Shown here in pieces: positions 9,374 to 17,830 of a stretch of DNA of 64,000 nt. Positions within the stretch are counted from its first letter, which is position 1. Every line of letters begins with the position of its first letter. Under the pieces are notes generated by a model. It was not told where the DNA came from and searched no databases. It saw only the letters and a program-made list of their open reading frames with translations. The position numbers and the translations under genes were made by a program. Source of the DNA: Dehalococcoidia bacterium (GTDB lineage Bacteria > Chloroflexota > Dehalococcoidia > Bin125); assembly GCA_022826965.1 (NCBI GenBank), contig JAJDTU010000001.1, forward strand, positions 1 through 64,000. The letters are read 5' to 3'.

Positions 9374-12100
9374 TCAGGCCGCCTTCCCGCAACAGCGCTT
9401 GTACTTCTTCCCGCTCCCGCACGGACACGGCGCGTTCCGTCCAACCTTCTGCCCGCCCGGCGCCGTCGGCCGCGACGCCACCGCAACGCTGCCCGTCGAA
9501 GCGTCCGAGCTGCCGCCCGACTCGCGCACGTTGCTCACCCGCACCGGCGCCCCCTGCGTCGGCGGAGCGACGCCTCGCGCCCGCCGCTGCGGCGGAACCG
9601 GCGCGCCCGGCTCGTCCACCCGCAGCGTCGCATGCATCACCGAAGCCGATACCTCCCGCCGCAGCGCCGCCACGAGCTGATCGAACATGTCGAACGCCTC
9701 GCGCTTGTACGTCACCAGCGGATCCTGTTGTCCGTACGCCTGCAAGCCCACGCCCTGACGCAGGCCGTCAATCTCCGTCAGATGCCGGATCCAGAGCCGG
9801 TCCATCGTCCGTAACACCAGCCCCCGCAGCAACTCCACCGACGCGCCGTCCACCGTCCTCGTGTCGATCTTCTCCGCCAGCGTCCGCAGTTCTCCGCCGG
9901 CATGGTCCCGCAACGCCTCGACGCATTCGTCCAGTTCGGCGCCGTACAGCTCGTCACGATCCAGACCGGTCAGCGGCAGCACCTGCGCCGCCTCCTGCCA
10001 GAACTCGTCCGCCGTCGTTTCGTCCCACAGCTCATTGGCGAACGAACCCTCAAGATCCTCGATCGTATGCATCAGCATGTCTTCGACGATCTCGACCAGC
10101 TCCCCCTGCGCCGTCAACACCTTGTCGCGCTCGGTGTAGATGACCTCGCGCTGCCGGTTGATCACGTCGTCGTAGTCGACCAGGTGCTTGCGGATGTCGA
10201 AGTGATACGTCTCGACCTTCTGCTGCGCCTGCTCCAGCGCCTTGCCCACCATCCCCGACTCCAGCGGCGCGCCGTCCTCAAGCCCCGCCTTCTCCAGCAT
10301 CCCCGGCAGCCAGTCCGGCGTGAACCGCTTCATGATCCCGTCCTCGAACGAGACGTAGAAGCGCGACGACCCCGGGTCGCCCTGACGGCCCGAGCGCCCC
10401 CGCAACTGGTTGTCGATTCGACGCGATTCGTGCCGCTCCGTGCCGATCACCGCCAGACCGCCGCGCCTGGCCACGTCCTCACCCAGCTTGATGTCCGTCC
10501 CCCGGCCGGCCATGTTCGTCGCAATCGTGACGGCGCCCGGTTCCCCGGCGGCCGCGATAATGTGCGCCTCGCGCTCGTGCTGCTTCGCGTTCAACACTTC
10601 GTGACCAATCCGCCGCCGCTTCAGCATCGACGACAACCGCTCCGACGTCTCCACCGACGCCGTGCCCACCAACACCGGCCGACCATCCTGTGTCAGTTCA
10701 TCGATCTCGTCGATCGCCGCCTCAAACTTCGCCTGCTCCGTGCGGAACACCAGATCCGCCTGGTCATCCCTGACCATGTCCCGGTGCGTCGGCACCACGA
10801 TCACATCGAGCCCGTAGATCTTGTGCAACTCCTCCGCCTCGGTCGCGGCCGTTCCGGTCATCCCCGCCAGCTTCGAGTACATCCGGAAGTAATTCTGGTA
10901 CGTGATCGTCGCCAGCGTCACCGTCTCCCGCTCGACCGATACGCCTTCCTTGGCCTCGATCGCCTGGTGCAGACCCTCCGAGTAGCGCCGACCGTCCATC
11001 ATCCGCCCGGTGAACTCATCGACGATCACCACCTTGCCCCCGCGCACCACGTAATCGCGGTCCCGCTGGTACATGTAGTTCGCCTTCAGCGCCGAGTCCA
11101 GGAAGCGCGTCAACCGAGCGTTCTCACCCTCGAACAGGTTGTCGATCCCGAGGTTGTCCTCGACCCGCGCGATACCTTCCTCCGTCAGCGCCACCGTCCG
11201 CGACTTCGGGTCCGGTGTGAAGTGAGACTCCGGCTGCAGACCGCGCACCAGATTCGCGAACACGCGGTACGTATCCAGCGACTCCTCCGCCTGACCGGAA
11301 ATGATCAGCGGCGTCCGAGCCTCATCAATCAAAATGTTGTCGACCTCGTCCACGATCGCGTAGGCCAGCGGCCGCTGCACCTTCTCCCTCGCGTCCATCA
11401 CCATGTTGTCGCGCAGGTAGTCGAAGCCAAACTCGTTGTTCGTCCCGTACGTGATGTCCGCCCGGTACGCCTCCTGGCGCGGCACTGGCCGCAGCATCTT
11501 CAGGTCGCCCAGTTCGCGTCGACGCCGCAGCTCTTCTTCGTCGAGCGACTCCGGATTCTCGATATCCACCGTCGAGTCCGCCTCCGGATCGAACATGAAC
11601 GCCGCCCGATGCTGCAACACCCCAACCGACAGCCCGAGCGAGTGATAGATCGGCGCCATCCACTGCGCGTCCCGCTTGGCCAGGTAGTCGTTCACCGTGA
11701 TCAGGTGCGCCCCGTCGCCTTCCAGCGCATTCAGGTAGAGCGCCAGCGTCGCCACCAGCGTCTTGCCCTCGCCCGTCCGCATCTCCGAGATCTTGCCCTG
11801 GTGCAGCACGATCCCGCCCACGATCTGCACGTCGTAGTGCCGCATCTGCACCTGCCGCCGCGCCGCCTCACGCACGACCGCGAACGCCTCCGGCAGGATG
11901 TCGTCCAGCGACGCCCCGTCCTCAAGCCGCTCGATGAACTCGCTCGTCTTGGCCGCCAGTTCGTCGTTCCGCAGACGAGCAAACTCCGGCTCCCACTCCG
12001 CCACCGCCGCAACCGCCCCCTGCAGCCGGTTCACCTCGCGGGCGTTCGCATCCCCCAACAGAGACCCCGCCCGCTGCTTCGCCCGATCAAACAAACCCAT
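9374..12100 (-). CDS. secA: Preprotein translocase ATPase SecA
   Basis: Motor ATPase that pushes unfolded secretory proteins through SecYEG. It has the Walker A-like MRTGEGKT, Walker B-type DEVDNILIDEAR, the helicase motif TNMAGRGTDIKL and a C-terminal zinc-binding SEC-C motif (CPCGSGKKYKRCC) for SecB or phospholipid contact. I start it at the ATG at 12100 (MGLFDRAKQ, 908 residues) because GGGGA lies 7 bp upstream; an in-frame ATG at 12118 is possible. The first 11 codons and the upstream sequence are duplicated at about 14377-14468. Confidence 0.97.
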   Translation of the reverse strand: MGLFDRAKQRAGSLLGDANAREVNRLQGAVAAVAEWEPEFARLRNDELAAKTSEFIERLEDGASLDDILPEAFAVVREAARRQVQMRHYDVQIVGGIVLHQGKISEMRTGEGKTLVATLALYLNALEGDGAHLITVNDYLAKRDAQWMAPIYHSLGLSVGVLQHRAAFMFDPEADSTVDIENPESLDEEELRRRRELGDLKMLRPVPRQEAYRADITYGTNNEFGFDYLRDNMVMDAREKVQRPLAYAIVDEVDNILIDEARTPLIISGQAEESLDTYRVFANLVRGLQPESHFTPDPKSRTVALTEEGIARVEDNLGIDNLFEGENARLTRFLDSALKANYMYQRDRDYVVRGGKVVIVDEFTGRMMDGRRYSEGLHQAIEAKEGVSVERETVTLATITYQNYFRMYSKLAGMTGTAATEAEELHKIYGLDVIVVPTHRDMVRDDQADLVFRTEQAKFEAAIDEIDELTQDGRPVLVGTASVETSERLSSMLKRRRIGHEVLNAKQHEREAHIIAAAGEPGAVTIATNMAGRGTDIKLGEDVARRGGLAVIGTERHESRRIDNQLRGRSGRQGDPGSSRFYVSFEDGIMKRFTPDWLPGMLEKAGLEDGAPLESGMVGKALEQAQQKVETYHFDIRKHLVDYDDVINRQREVIYTERDKVLTAQGELVEIVEDMLMHTIEDLEGSFANELWDETTADEFWQEAAQVLPLTGLDRDELYGAELDECVEALRDHAGGELRTLAEKIDTRTVDGASVELLRGLVLRTMDRLWIRHLTEIDGLRQGVGLQAYGQQDPLVTYKREAFDMFDQLVAALRREVSASVMHATLRVDEPGAPVPPQRRARGVAPPTQGAPVRVSNVRESGGSSDASTGSVAVASRPTAPGGQKVGRNAPCPCGSGKKYKRCCGKAA

Positions 12101-12170
12101 CCAACCATCCCCAATCAATCAGCCCCCCAGCAGGGCACACAAATCCAGTGTAACGGGCGAAGAGCGACCC

Positions 12171-13661
12171 TCAGGCGCAGTAGTGACCCAGTTCTTGGTG
12201 TCCGCCAATCGCCAACCAGCCTCCATCCGCAGACCAACCGGCAATATGAGTCGGTTCCTCTAACTTCAGGTGCGCGATCGCTCGCGTCAATGCCAGAGTC
12301 TCGCCTGCCGAGTTCACGACCTGCCTTTGGGCGATCGCGCCGTCAGGGGCGGCAGTTCCATCTATCCAGAGCTCTTCGACACGTCCAGAAGTGGAGAAGG
12401 TCTTGAACTCGATCTGGAAAGCCGTTTCGTTGGGACTCCATCCACCGTTCGGAAAGCAGGGCCACGTCCTGATCGATCCAATCTCGAGCGGAAGCGAGTC
12501 GGCTGTGGCCAGATCGACCAACAGGCCGGCGACCACATAGGTAATGTGTGTTCGCGCAATGATGACAACGTGGTGATCAGCCCAATACAGATCCCATTGT
12601 CCAAGACTCGGTCCACGCACGAGCACTCTCCAGAACCACTCGGGAAATCCCTTCGATACATTGGTGACAGGCGGAAGCTCACGTTCTGCCTTGTCGTGGA
12701 TGAACAACTGGCGTGATTCTGGCGCGACGATAATCGAATGTCTCGCAGCGCCGCCGCGAACTTCGAATGCGTCTTCGCTGAGCTCACCAAACATGGCCGA
12801 GAGCGACAACTCCTCCGCCGAGGTTCGCTGACCGACTTCGAGAGCAGGTCCGACCGTAATGGAATGGCCAGTGGCGTCATACGACGCCAGATGCAAGTTC
12901 GGCTCATCACCGTCGTTCTCACAGCCAACGAGGAACGCGACCAGGTCATCGGAGCCCAGTCTCCATCCGTACCCTCGAGGAGTCCTTTGCGGAACGCAGT
13001 GTTCGGGCAAGCTGGAATCAGGAGATTCCGGGTTGGCTATGGCCAGCCCCCTGTCTGCGTGCAACAGCGCCGCGGCGGAAGCAAACACAGCGGCCTCTGG
13101 TACCAGCGGAATCAGCAATCCCCGTCCGTCGCTCGTCCAGATGAAGTCTTCGCACCACCCGTCGTTGCACCACAGAATGCTGATTGCTTTCAACTTGCCC
13201 AGACTCTGGTTGACTTCGGCATGGTCCATAAGCCTGACCATTGGAACACCGTCGAGAGGCAGGATCGTGACATCCAGATAAGGAAAGCAAGACTCCTGCC
13301 CGCCGCAGGTCAAAATCGCCAGGCTCTCGCCCCCAGGCGAGAAACCTGCATACCCCGGCGGTCGCCGAATGAACTCCAACTCGTCCGTCTCCGGACGCCA
13401 CTGCCAGATGAACTCCTCGTTGTGCGCCAAGAGCCAGCCCCAGGGCAGCCACATCCACTCGTCCGCCCTCGGCAGAATCTTCCCCTGGCCCGCCCGAAAG
13501 TCGTCACCGGGAAAGACGACCGTCTCATCGCCGATCAACACCGGCAAGTCGTCCAGCGTGATGTCCTCCGCCAGCAACGTCACTTCGCCCTTCGGCGCGC
13601 TCACAATCTCCCCAGACTCGCCCAACAACCGAACCTCGGCCGCGTCCGCCGACTGTCCCAT
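12171..13661 (-). CDS. Beta-propeller protein 1 (TolB/WD40-like)
   Basis: A 496-residue protein with repeated propeller blades, such as GYAGFSPGGESLAIL, ILWCNDGWCEDFIWTSDGR and the last blade WSADGGWLAIGG. The start at 13661 shares one base with the preceding stop (TGATG), suggesting coupling; an ATG at 13685 is also in frame. The N-terminus (EDITLDDLPVLIGDETVVF) matches EDLPIALTGETEVF in propeller protein 2, so the two are paralogues, but overall similarity looks low. Composition changes inside the gene: 13441-13500 is 41/60 GC by hand count, 12541-12600 only 28/60, so the C-terminal two thirds may be foreign. It carries no signal peptide of its own. Function unknown. Confidence 0.75.
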   Translation of the reverse strand: MGQSADAAEVRLLGESGEIVSAPKGEVTLLAEDITLDDLPVLIGDETVVFPGDDFRAGQGKILPRADEWMWLPWGWLLAHNEEFIWQWRPETDELEFIRRPPGYAGFSPGGESLAILTCGGQESCFPYLDVTILPLDGVPMVRLMDHAEVNQSLGKLKAISILWCNDGWCEDFIWTSDGRGLLIPLVPEAAVFASAAALLHADRGLAIANPESPDSSLPEHCVPQRTPRGYGWRLGSDDLVAFLVGCENDGDEPNLHLASYDATGHSITVGPALEVGQRTSAEELSLSAMFGELSEDAFEVRGGAARHSIIVAPESRQLFIHDKAERELPPVTNVSKGFPEWFWRVLVRGPSLGQWDLYWADHHVVIIARTHITYVVAGLLVDLATADSLPLEIGSIRTWPCFPNGGWSPNETAFQIEFKTFSTSGRVEELWIDGTAAPDGAIAQRQVVNSAGETLALTRAIAHLKLEEPTHIAGWSADGGWLAIGGHQELGHYCA

Positions 13662-14272
13662 CACCCGTATTCGACCCCTTGCCATTCAGCGATGATCGGC
13701 GCCGCTGCTTCCACAAGAATCTCGGCCTCGTCGACCTCGCCCAGGTCCAGCGCAGCCGACCGGACCCAACCCTCGCAGACGTCGACACGGATTTGCAGCC
13801 AACCACCGATCCGGCTCAAGACCAGCACCTCGTCGCCCGCCGCCAGCCGCCGGCTCACTCCCCAGGCCAGACCAGGCCGCACGCGCATATCCGCATCGAC
13901 CGCGACCACCGCCGGCACATCGGTCAACTCCTTGAGCGCGTCCGCCCGCGCCGATGCCGGGATATCGGCAGCACCGTCTTCATCGCCCGCGTCGGCTCCT
14001 TCCTGCACGGACCGTTCGATCGGCTCCGCCTCCTGCACAGGCTGCGCGGCCGCCAGCTGCTCCTGCACACTCGTCTGGATTACCGTCGTGCGCGTCTCCG
14101 GCCGCGGCTGAGTCGTTGAAGTCGTCGCGCTTGACCTCTGAAGGGTCTCCAACCGCTGGCGCTGAGCGATGGTCTCAGGCTGTTGAGGCTGTGCCGGCGT
14201 GGGCGGATCGTCGCCGCACGCAGCGAGACACACCGCCACCAACAGGCCGCTCGCGATCCAAAGCGTCCTCAT
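13661..14272 (-). CDS. SH3-domain lipoprotein
   Basis: A 203-residue predicted lipoprotein. The signal peptide ends in the lipobox LAAC with Cys19 as the lipidation site. A Gln/Thr/Pro-rich linker follows, then a bacterial SH3 domain with MRVRPGLAWGVSRRLAAGDE and GGWLQIRVDVCEGWV. I use the ATG at 14272 because the signal peptide begins there. It overlaps propeller gene 1 by one base. In propeller protein 2 a signal sequence, SH3-like stretch and propeller lie in one chain, so this gene and propeller 1 may be one ancestral protein split by a frameshift, or two coupled genes. Probably anchored at the cell surface. Confidence 0.75.
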   Translation of the reverse strand: MRTLWIASGLLVAVCLAACGDDPPTPAQPQQPETIAQRQRLETLQRSSATTSTTQPRPETRTTVIQTSVQEQLAAAQPVQEAEPIERSVQEGADAGDEDGAADIPASARADALKELTDVPAVVAVDADMRVRPGLAWGVSRRLAAGDEVLVLSRIGGWLQIRVDVCEGWVRSAALDLGEVDEAEILVEAAAPIIAEWQGVEYG

Positions 14273-14295
14273 GGCATAGAGACGCAACCGAGCCC

Positions 14296-14358
14296 CGCCA
14301 GGTTCCCCTACCGGAACAGCGCCCCCACCGAATCCCCCTCATGAATCCGCCGGATTGC
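14296..14358 (-). pseudogene. Duplicated 3' end of prs
   Basis: About 63 bp nearly identical (about two mismatches) to the prs 3' end and downstream sequence at 16238-16300. It encodes IRRIHEGDSVGALFR and the same TAG stop as prs. It joins in frame to the duplicated secA start. The rest of prs is absent. Confidence 0.9.
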
Positions 14359-14409
14359 CACGACCCGCCGACACACCGCCCGCTGCTTCGCCGGATCAAA
14401 CAAACCCAT
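14308..14409 (-). CDS. 33-codon chimeric ORF: SecA N-terminus fused to Prs C-terminus
   Basis: An intact small frame starts with MGLFDPAKQRA (the SecA N-terminus with one change), passes through a seven-residue junction (VCRRVVA) and ends with IRRIHEGDSVGALFR (the exact Prs C-terminus). The GGGGA ribosome-binding site of secA is kept upstream. It probably has no function; it records a recombination junction. The odd fact is that both reading frames have survived. Confidence 0.6.
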   Translation of the reverse strand: MGLFDPAKQRAVCRRVVAIRRIHEGDSVGALFR

Positions 14410-14468
14410 CCAACAGTCCCCAATCAGGCAGCCCCGCACCAGGGGCACACAAAACCAGTGCAACGGCG
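14377..14468 (-). pseudogene. Duplicated secA 5' end and upstream region
   Basis: About 90 bp match secA codons 1-11 and the leader at about 12068-12157, with scattered mismatches and one small gap. It lies between the propeller 2 stop codon and the prs fragment, in the place secA occupies after propeller 1. Confidence 0.85.
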
Positions 14469-14485
14469 CGCCACCAACTTGCGGA

Positions 14486-16216
14486 TCACTCGCCCAGCAT
14501 GCATGCGCGCTCTTCTCCCGAGAAGGCGATCAAGCCGCCGTCCGGAGACCAGGCGGCTGTGTACCGCAGACTGCAATCGTCGTAGCGCGAGCGGAGCACA
14601 TCCAGAGTGCGGCCGTCTGCGACGTTGATCACCCTGAACTCAACTGTCCACCAGCTAAACGTGTACCCGAAGATGGAAGCTAGCCCGCGGCTGTCCACGG
14701 TTCCAATAGTGCGGCCTACCTCCTTGATCAGCAGTCGTCGGCCATCCGGCGACCAAGCCACAGGCACGATCTCGTTGCCTTGCATCGTCGTGGAAATCGT
14801 CGACAACTGGAGCGTATCCACATCGACGATGAGCAGGTGCTCGCTGTTCCAGTCCCACAAGGCCACCTGTTGCAGGTCATCCGACCACACCGTTTGGGGA
14901 TGGGACCAGCCAGACGACCTGTTGACGAACACTGGCAGATCGATCGGTCTGATGCGGTTCTCAAGCAGATCGTAGAGATACAGCGCTGCGCCCTCAGTCG
15001 ATGTACGTTCAGCAACGGGACGAGAAAAGAAGACGGCGTAGCGATTGAAACTTCCAACGGCTTCCCAACTGACTCGGCCATCCGCCAGCCAATGCCGGAT
15101 TGGAGAAGGCAATAGGGTTCGTGAGCCGTCGATCAGATCAACGCGCACCCATTCATGCTCTTCGCTCTCCTCGCCTGCCTGTACGGCGAGCATCAGCATC
15201 TCCGTTCTTGATGTCGTTTCGCAACAGTGGGCAGGTGGCCGCAGAGCGAACTCCAGTCCGGAGACGTCGATCTGCCGCAGAACTTCACCGCGTGTCGAAT
15301 AGATCTCACCCGTGGCGGTCAGCACTGTCGAGTCTGGCAGCCAAAATCCATGCTGCGGCAGTTGCACGCTGAACCCGTCCGGGTGTAGCAGCCAAACACC
15401 ATCGTCTTCGACGTAGTCAAGCGGATGCAGCCAACTCAACAAGGTGGTGGAATCCGGGGACCAGTACAGGGCCGCGTTCCAGTAGTTTGGGTGTTCCGGG
15501 TGGTCGATGAGCTCCGCGACCCCTTTGAATGAAACCGCCCGTCCGTTTGCCAACGATGTGATGGTGACCAGCGACGTGCCCCATGTGGACTTGTCCAAGT
15601 CAGTCACGTTGCCTGTCGCGACGTAGCGGGCGTCGGGCGAGTGAACCACCCAAGATGCCCGGGGCACCTGGACGAGCTCCTCCCACTCTCCTGTTTGCGG
15701 CGAGAAGATTCCTGTGTCGTAGCTCCCTCCGAAGATGCTGGCGTCTGCCTGCCATTGCCATCGTCGCAGCAGGCGCGTCGCAGCAACTCGCTCTGCGATG
15801 CTTCCCTCCGGGCTAAGTCGGAAGACCTCAGTTTCGCCAGTGAGCGCGATCGGCAAGTCTTCGAACTCGACGTGCGAGGGAGAGACAGTGATCTCACTTG
15901 CGTCGATCCATTGGAAATGCGGCCTGATGGCGCCGACCCGCACCACGATCCAAAGCCCATCGGCCGAACGCCCAAACACCGGCTGCGGATAGTTCAACAG
16001 GTCAAGTCGCAGGCCGCGCTCTTCTCCGTGAGGGTCGTGCGCCTCCCGCCAGGCCCTGCAGCACGGAGCATGCGCCAGTACCGGCTCGATCGCATGAGTC
16101 GGATGGGGAGCCAGCACGGTGTTGGTGTGTTCGACGTTCGCGCCGTTCCAGGCTGCTGCGCCCAGCACGGCCAACACGAACGTGGCAGCAAGACTTAGGA
16201 CAACAATCGGACCCAT
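14486..16216 (-). CDS. Beta-propeller protein 2 with N-terminal export signal
   Basis: A 576-residue protein. Residues about 3-25 form a hydrophobic export signal or anchor (VVLSLAATFVLAVLGAAAW), without a lipobox. An SH3-like stretch (VFGRSADGLWIVVRVGA) and EDLPIALTGETEVF follow, then propeller blades such as ALYWSPDSTTLLSWL, VAWSPDGRRLLIKE and AAWSPDGGLIAFSG. Blade motifs are of the TolB/WD40 kind. It is probably outside the membrane. The hand-counted GC of 14761-14820 is 33/60, lower than the neighbours. No clear Shine-Dalgarno is seen. It starts 34 bp after the prs stop. Its paralogue lies at 12171. Confidence 0.8.
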   Translation of the reverse strand: MGPIVVLSLAATFVLAVLGAAAWNGANVEHTNTVLAPHPTHAIEPVLAHAPCCRAWREAHDPHGEERGLRLDLLNYPQPVFGRSADGLWIVVRVGAIRPHFQWIDASEITVSPSHVEFEDLPIALTGETEVFRLSPEGSIAERVAATRLLRRWQWQADASIFGGSYDTGIFSPQTGEWEELVQVPRASWVVHSPDARYVATGNVTDLDKSTWGTSLVTITSLANGRAVSFKGVAELIDHPEHPNYWNAALYWSPDSTTLLSWLHPLDYVEDDGVWLLHPDGFSVQLPQHGFWLPDSTVLTATGEIYSTRGEVLRQIDVSGLEFALRPPAHCCETTSRTEMLMLAVQAGEESEEHEWVRVDLIDGSRTLLPSPIRHWLADGRVSWEAVGSFNRYAVFFSRPVAERTSTEGAALYLYDLLENRIRPIDLPVFVNRSSGWSHPQTVWSDDLQQVALWDWNSEHLLIVDVDTLQLSTISTTMQGNEIVPVAWSPDGRRLLIKEVGRTIGTVDSRGLASIFGYTFSWWTVEFRVINVADGRTLDVLRSRYDDCSLRYTAAWSPDGGLIAFSGEERACMLGE

Positions 16217-16250
16217 ACCAGGGGAACGCTACTGTCTCCGCCAGGTTCCC

Positions 16251-17198
16251 CTACCGAAACAGCGCCCCCACCGAATCCCCCTCATGAATCCGCCGGATCG
16301 CCTCACCGAGCAGCGGCGCGACCGACACCACCTCCAGCCCGCAGCCCGACCCGTTCGACTTCGGCGGCAGCGTATCCGTCACCACCACCTGGCCGATTGG
16401 GCTCGCGTCCAGACGCTCCAGCGCTGGATCCGACAGCACTCCGTGCGTCGCCGCCCCGTAGATCCGCTGCGCGCCCTCCGACCTCAGCAGCTCCGCCACC
16501 TGCACCAGCGTCCCCGCGGTGTCGATCTCATCGTCGATGATCAGCACGTCGCGACCGGCCACTTCCCCGATCAACTGCATCACCTCCGACTGGTCCTCGT
16601 TCCCGCTGCGCCGCTTCTCCGTGATCGCCAGGGGCATGTGCAACCGGTCCGCCGCCGCCCGCGCCCGCTTGGCCGAGCCCAGGTCCGGCGAGACCACCAC
16701 GCCGTTGAACTCCTGCTCGGCGAAGTGGTCGATCAGCAGCATCTGACCCGTCAACTCGTCCGTCGGAATGTGGAAAAACCCCTGAATCTGCCCCGCGTGC
16801 AGGTCCATCGTCAGCATCCGGTCCGCGCCCGCCGTCTGGATCAGGTCGGCGAACAACCGCGCGGTAATCGGCACCCGAGGCTGGTCCTTCTTGTCCGACC
16901 GACCGTAGGCGAAGTACGGCACCACCGCCGTGATCCGCCCGGCCGACGCCCGTCGCGCGGCGTCGATCATGATCAGCAGCTCAACCAGGTGGTGGTTGAC
17001 CGGCTTCGCCCCCGGTTGGATCAGGAACACGTCCCGCTCACGGATGTTCTCCAGGAACTGCACGAACGTGTTGCCGTTGGCGAAGTCGAACACGTTCGCG
17101 CAGCCCAGCTCCACATCCAGCGCCGAGCACACATCCTGCGCCAACTGAGGATGCGCATTCCCTGTGAACACCGCCGGATCGCCCACATACCGACTCAT
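16251..17198 (-). CDS. prs: Ribose-phosphate pyrophosphokinase
   Basis: Makes PRPP from ribose 5-phosphate and ATP for nucleotide, His and Trp synthesis. The 315-residue protein has the usual length, the catalytic loop segment VVPYFAYGRSDKKDQ, and the PRPP-binding motif DVLIIDDEIDTAGTL. The last 15 codons are duplicated at 14308-14358. A 630-bp repeat-rich gap lies upstream. Confidence 0.96.
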   Translation of the reverse strand: MSRYVGDPAVFTGNAHPQLAQDVCSALDVELGCANVFDFANGNTFVQFLENIRERDVFLIQPGAKPVNHHLVELLIMIDAARRASAGRITAVVPYFAYGRSDKKDQPRVPITARLFADLIQTAGADRMLTMDLHAGQIQGFFHIPTDELTGQMLLIDHFAEQEFNGVVVSPDLGSAKRARAAADRLHMPLAITEKRRSGNEDQSEVMQLIGEVAGRDVLIIDDEIDTAGTLVQVAELLRSEGAQRIYGAATHGVLSDPALERLDASPIGQVVVTDTLPPKSNGSGCGLEVVSVAPLLGEAIRRIHEGDSVGALFR

Positions 17199-17342
17199 CG
17201 CATCACACCCCCAAGGCGCAATCTGGCCAATGACGCAACCCGCGCCACGCCGTCAAGCTATCTCACGCCCGAAAAACAAACAGGTCCCCACATCGGTTGT
17301 CAAGGCTATACACCAACCCCCGGTGGACACACCATCCCCCCG

Positions 17343-17482
17343 CTCGCCGAGGAGACCTGCGCGTAATCCCAGATTCCGTCATTCCCGCGCAGACGGGAAT
17401 CCATCCGGCTATCTGTTCAGCAAGCATCGAAACCGATCGAGTCCCACCGATCAGTGAATTGCGCGCAGGTCTCCTGAGCGAG
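17343..17482. mobile_element. Candidate MITE-like element with 21-bp inverted ends
   Basis: The ends CTCGCCGAGGAGACCTGCGCG (left, here split for length: CTCGCCG then AGGAGACCTGCGCG) and its complement at 17462-17482 differ at about two positions. The 140-bp interior has no gene but holds ATTCCC-N8-GGGAAT at 17381-17400. That core equals the dRS3-type repeat known from Neisseria and other genomes. No transposase is present and I could not define target-site duplications. Confidence 0.5.
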
Positions 17483-17500
17483 AGGACTCGCCTGCGAGGG

Positions 17501-17730
17501 AACCCCCTCTGTCGCTACGCGACATCTCCCCCTTGGAACGGGGGAGAAATTTGGGAGGAGACCTCTCGATAGGTCGCAGCGCCAGACGCGATCCGAATTT
17601 GCTCCCCTTCCCAAGGGGAGCTCCCGCGAAGCGGGTGAGGGGTTCCCCCGGCGACCCCCTCTGTCACCACGTTCCCCTCTCCTCTCCTACCCCCTCTCCC
17701 TCTGGGAGAGGGCCTGGGTGAGGGTCCCAA
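17501..17730. repeat. Cluster of palindromic repeats of several families
   Basis: The 632-bp gap from prs to 17831 has no convincing gene apart from these elements. A short family A copy in reverse orientation is at about 17501-17549. A third-family copy is at about 17603-17668 (GCTCCCC...GGGGAGC, GCGAAGCGGGTGAGGGG). A family B hairpin is at about 17690-17730 (CCCTCTCCCTCTGGGAGAGGG then TGGGTGAGGGT, the first split here as two arms of one stem). The remaining bases from 17731 to 17830 are C/A-rich and show nothing else. Confidence 0.7.
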
Positions 17731-17830
17731 ACGTCACCCGGCAACACAACCACACCCCCAACCCCAACCCCAACTAATCCCCACTACAATCAGAACATAC
17801 GTACACCTACGAGACGAGGAGCCCCCAACC

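Noticed and set aside
9902-12406. An 834-codon open frame on the strand opposite secA
   Set aside because: It lies antisense to secA, has no recognisable domains and is rich in Arg/His/Pro, as frames opposite GC-rich genes are. secA itself is certain.
12738-14111. A 457-codon plus-strand frame opposite the propeller and SH3 genes
   Set aside because: The minus-strand frames have domain motifs and a lipobox; the plus-strand frame has none.
17343-17730. A possible CRISPR array in the repeat-rich gap
   Set aside because: The repeats are palindromic, irregularly spaced and of different families, with no spacers of equal length and no cas genes.
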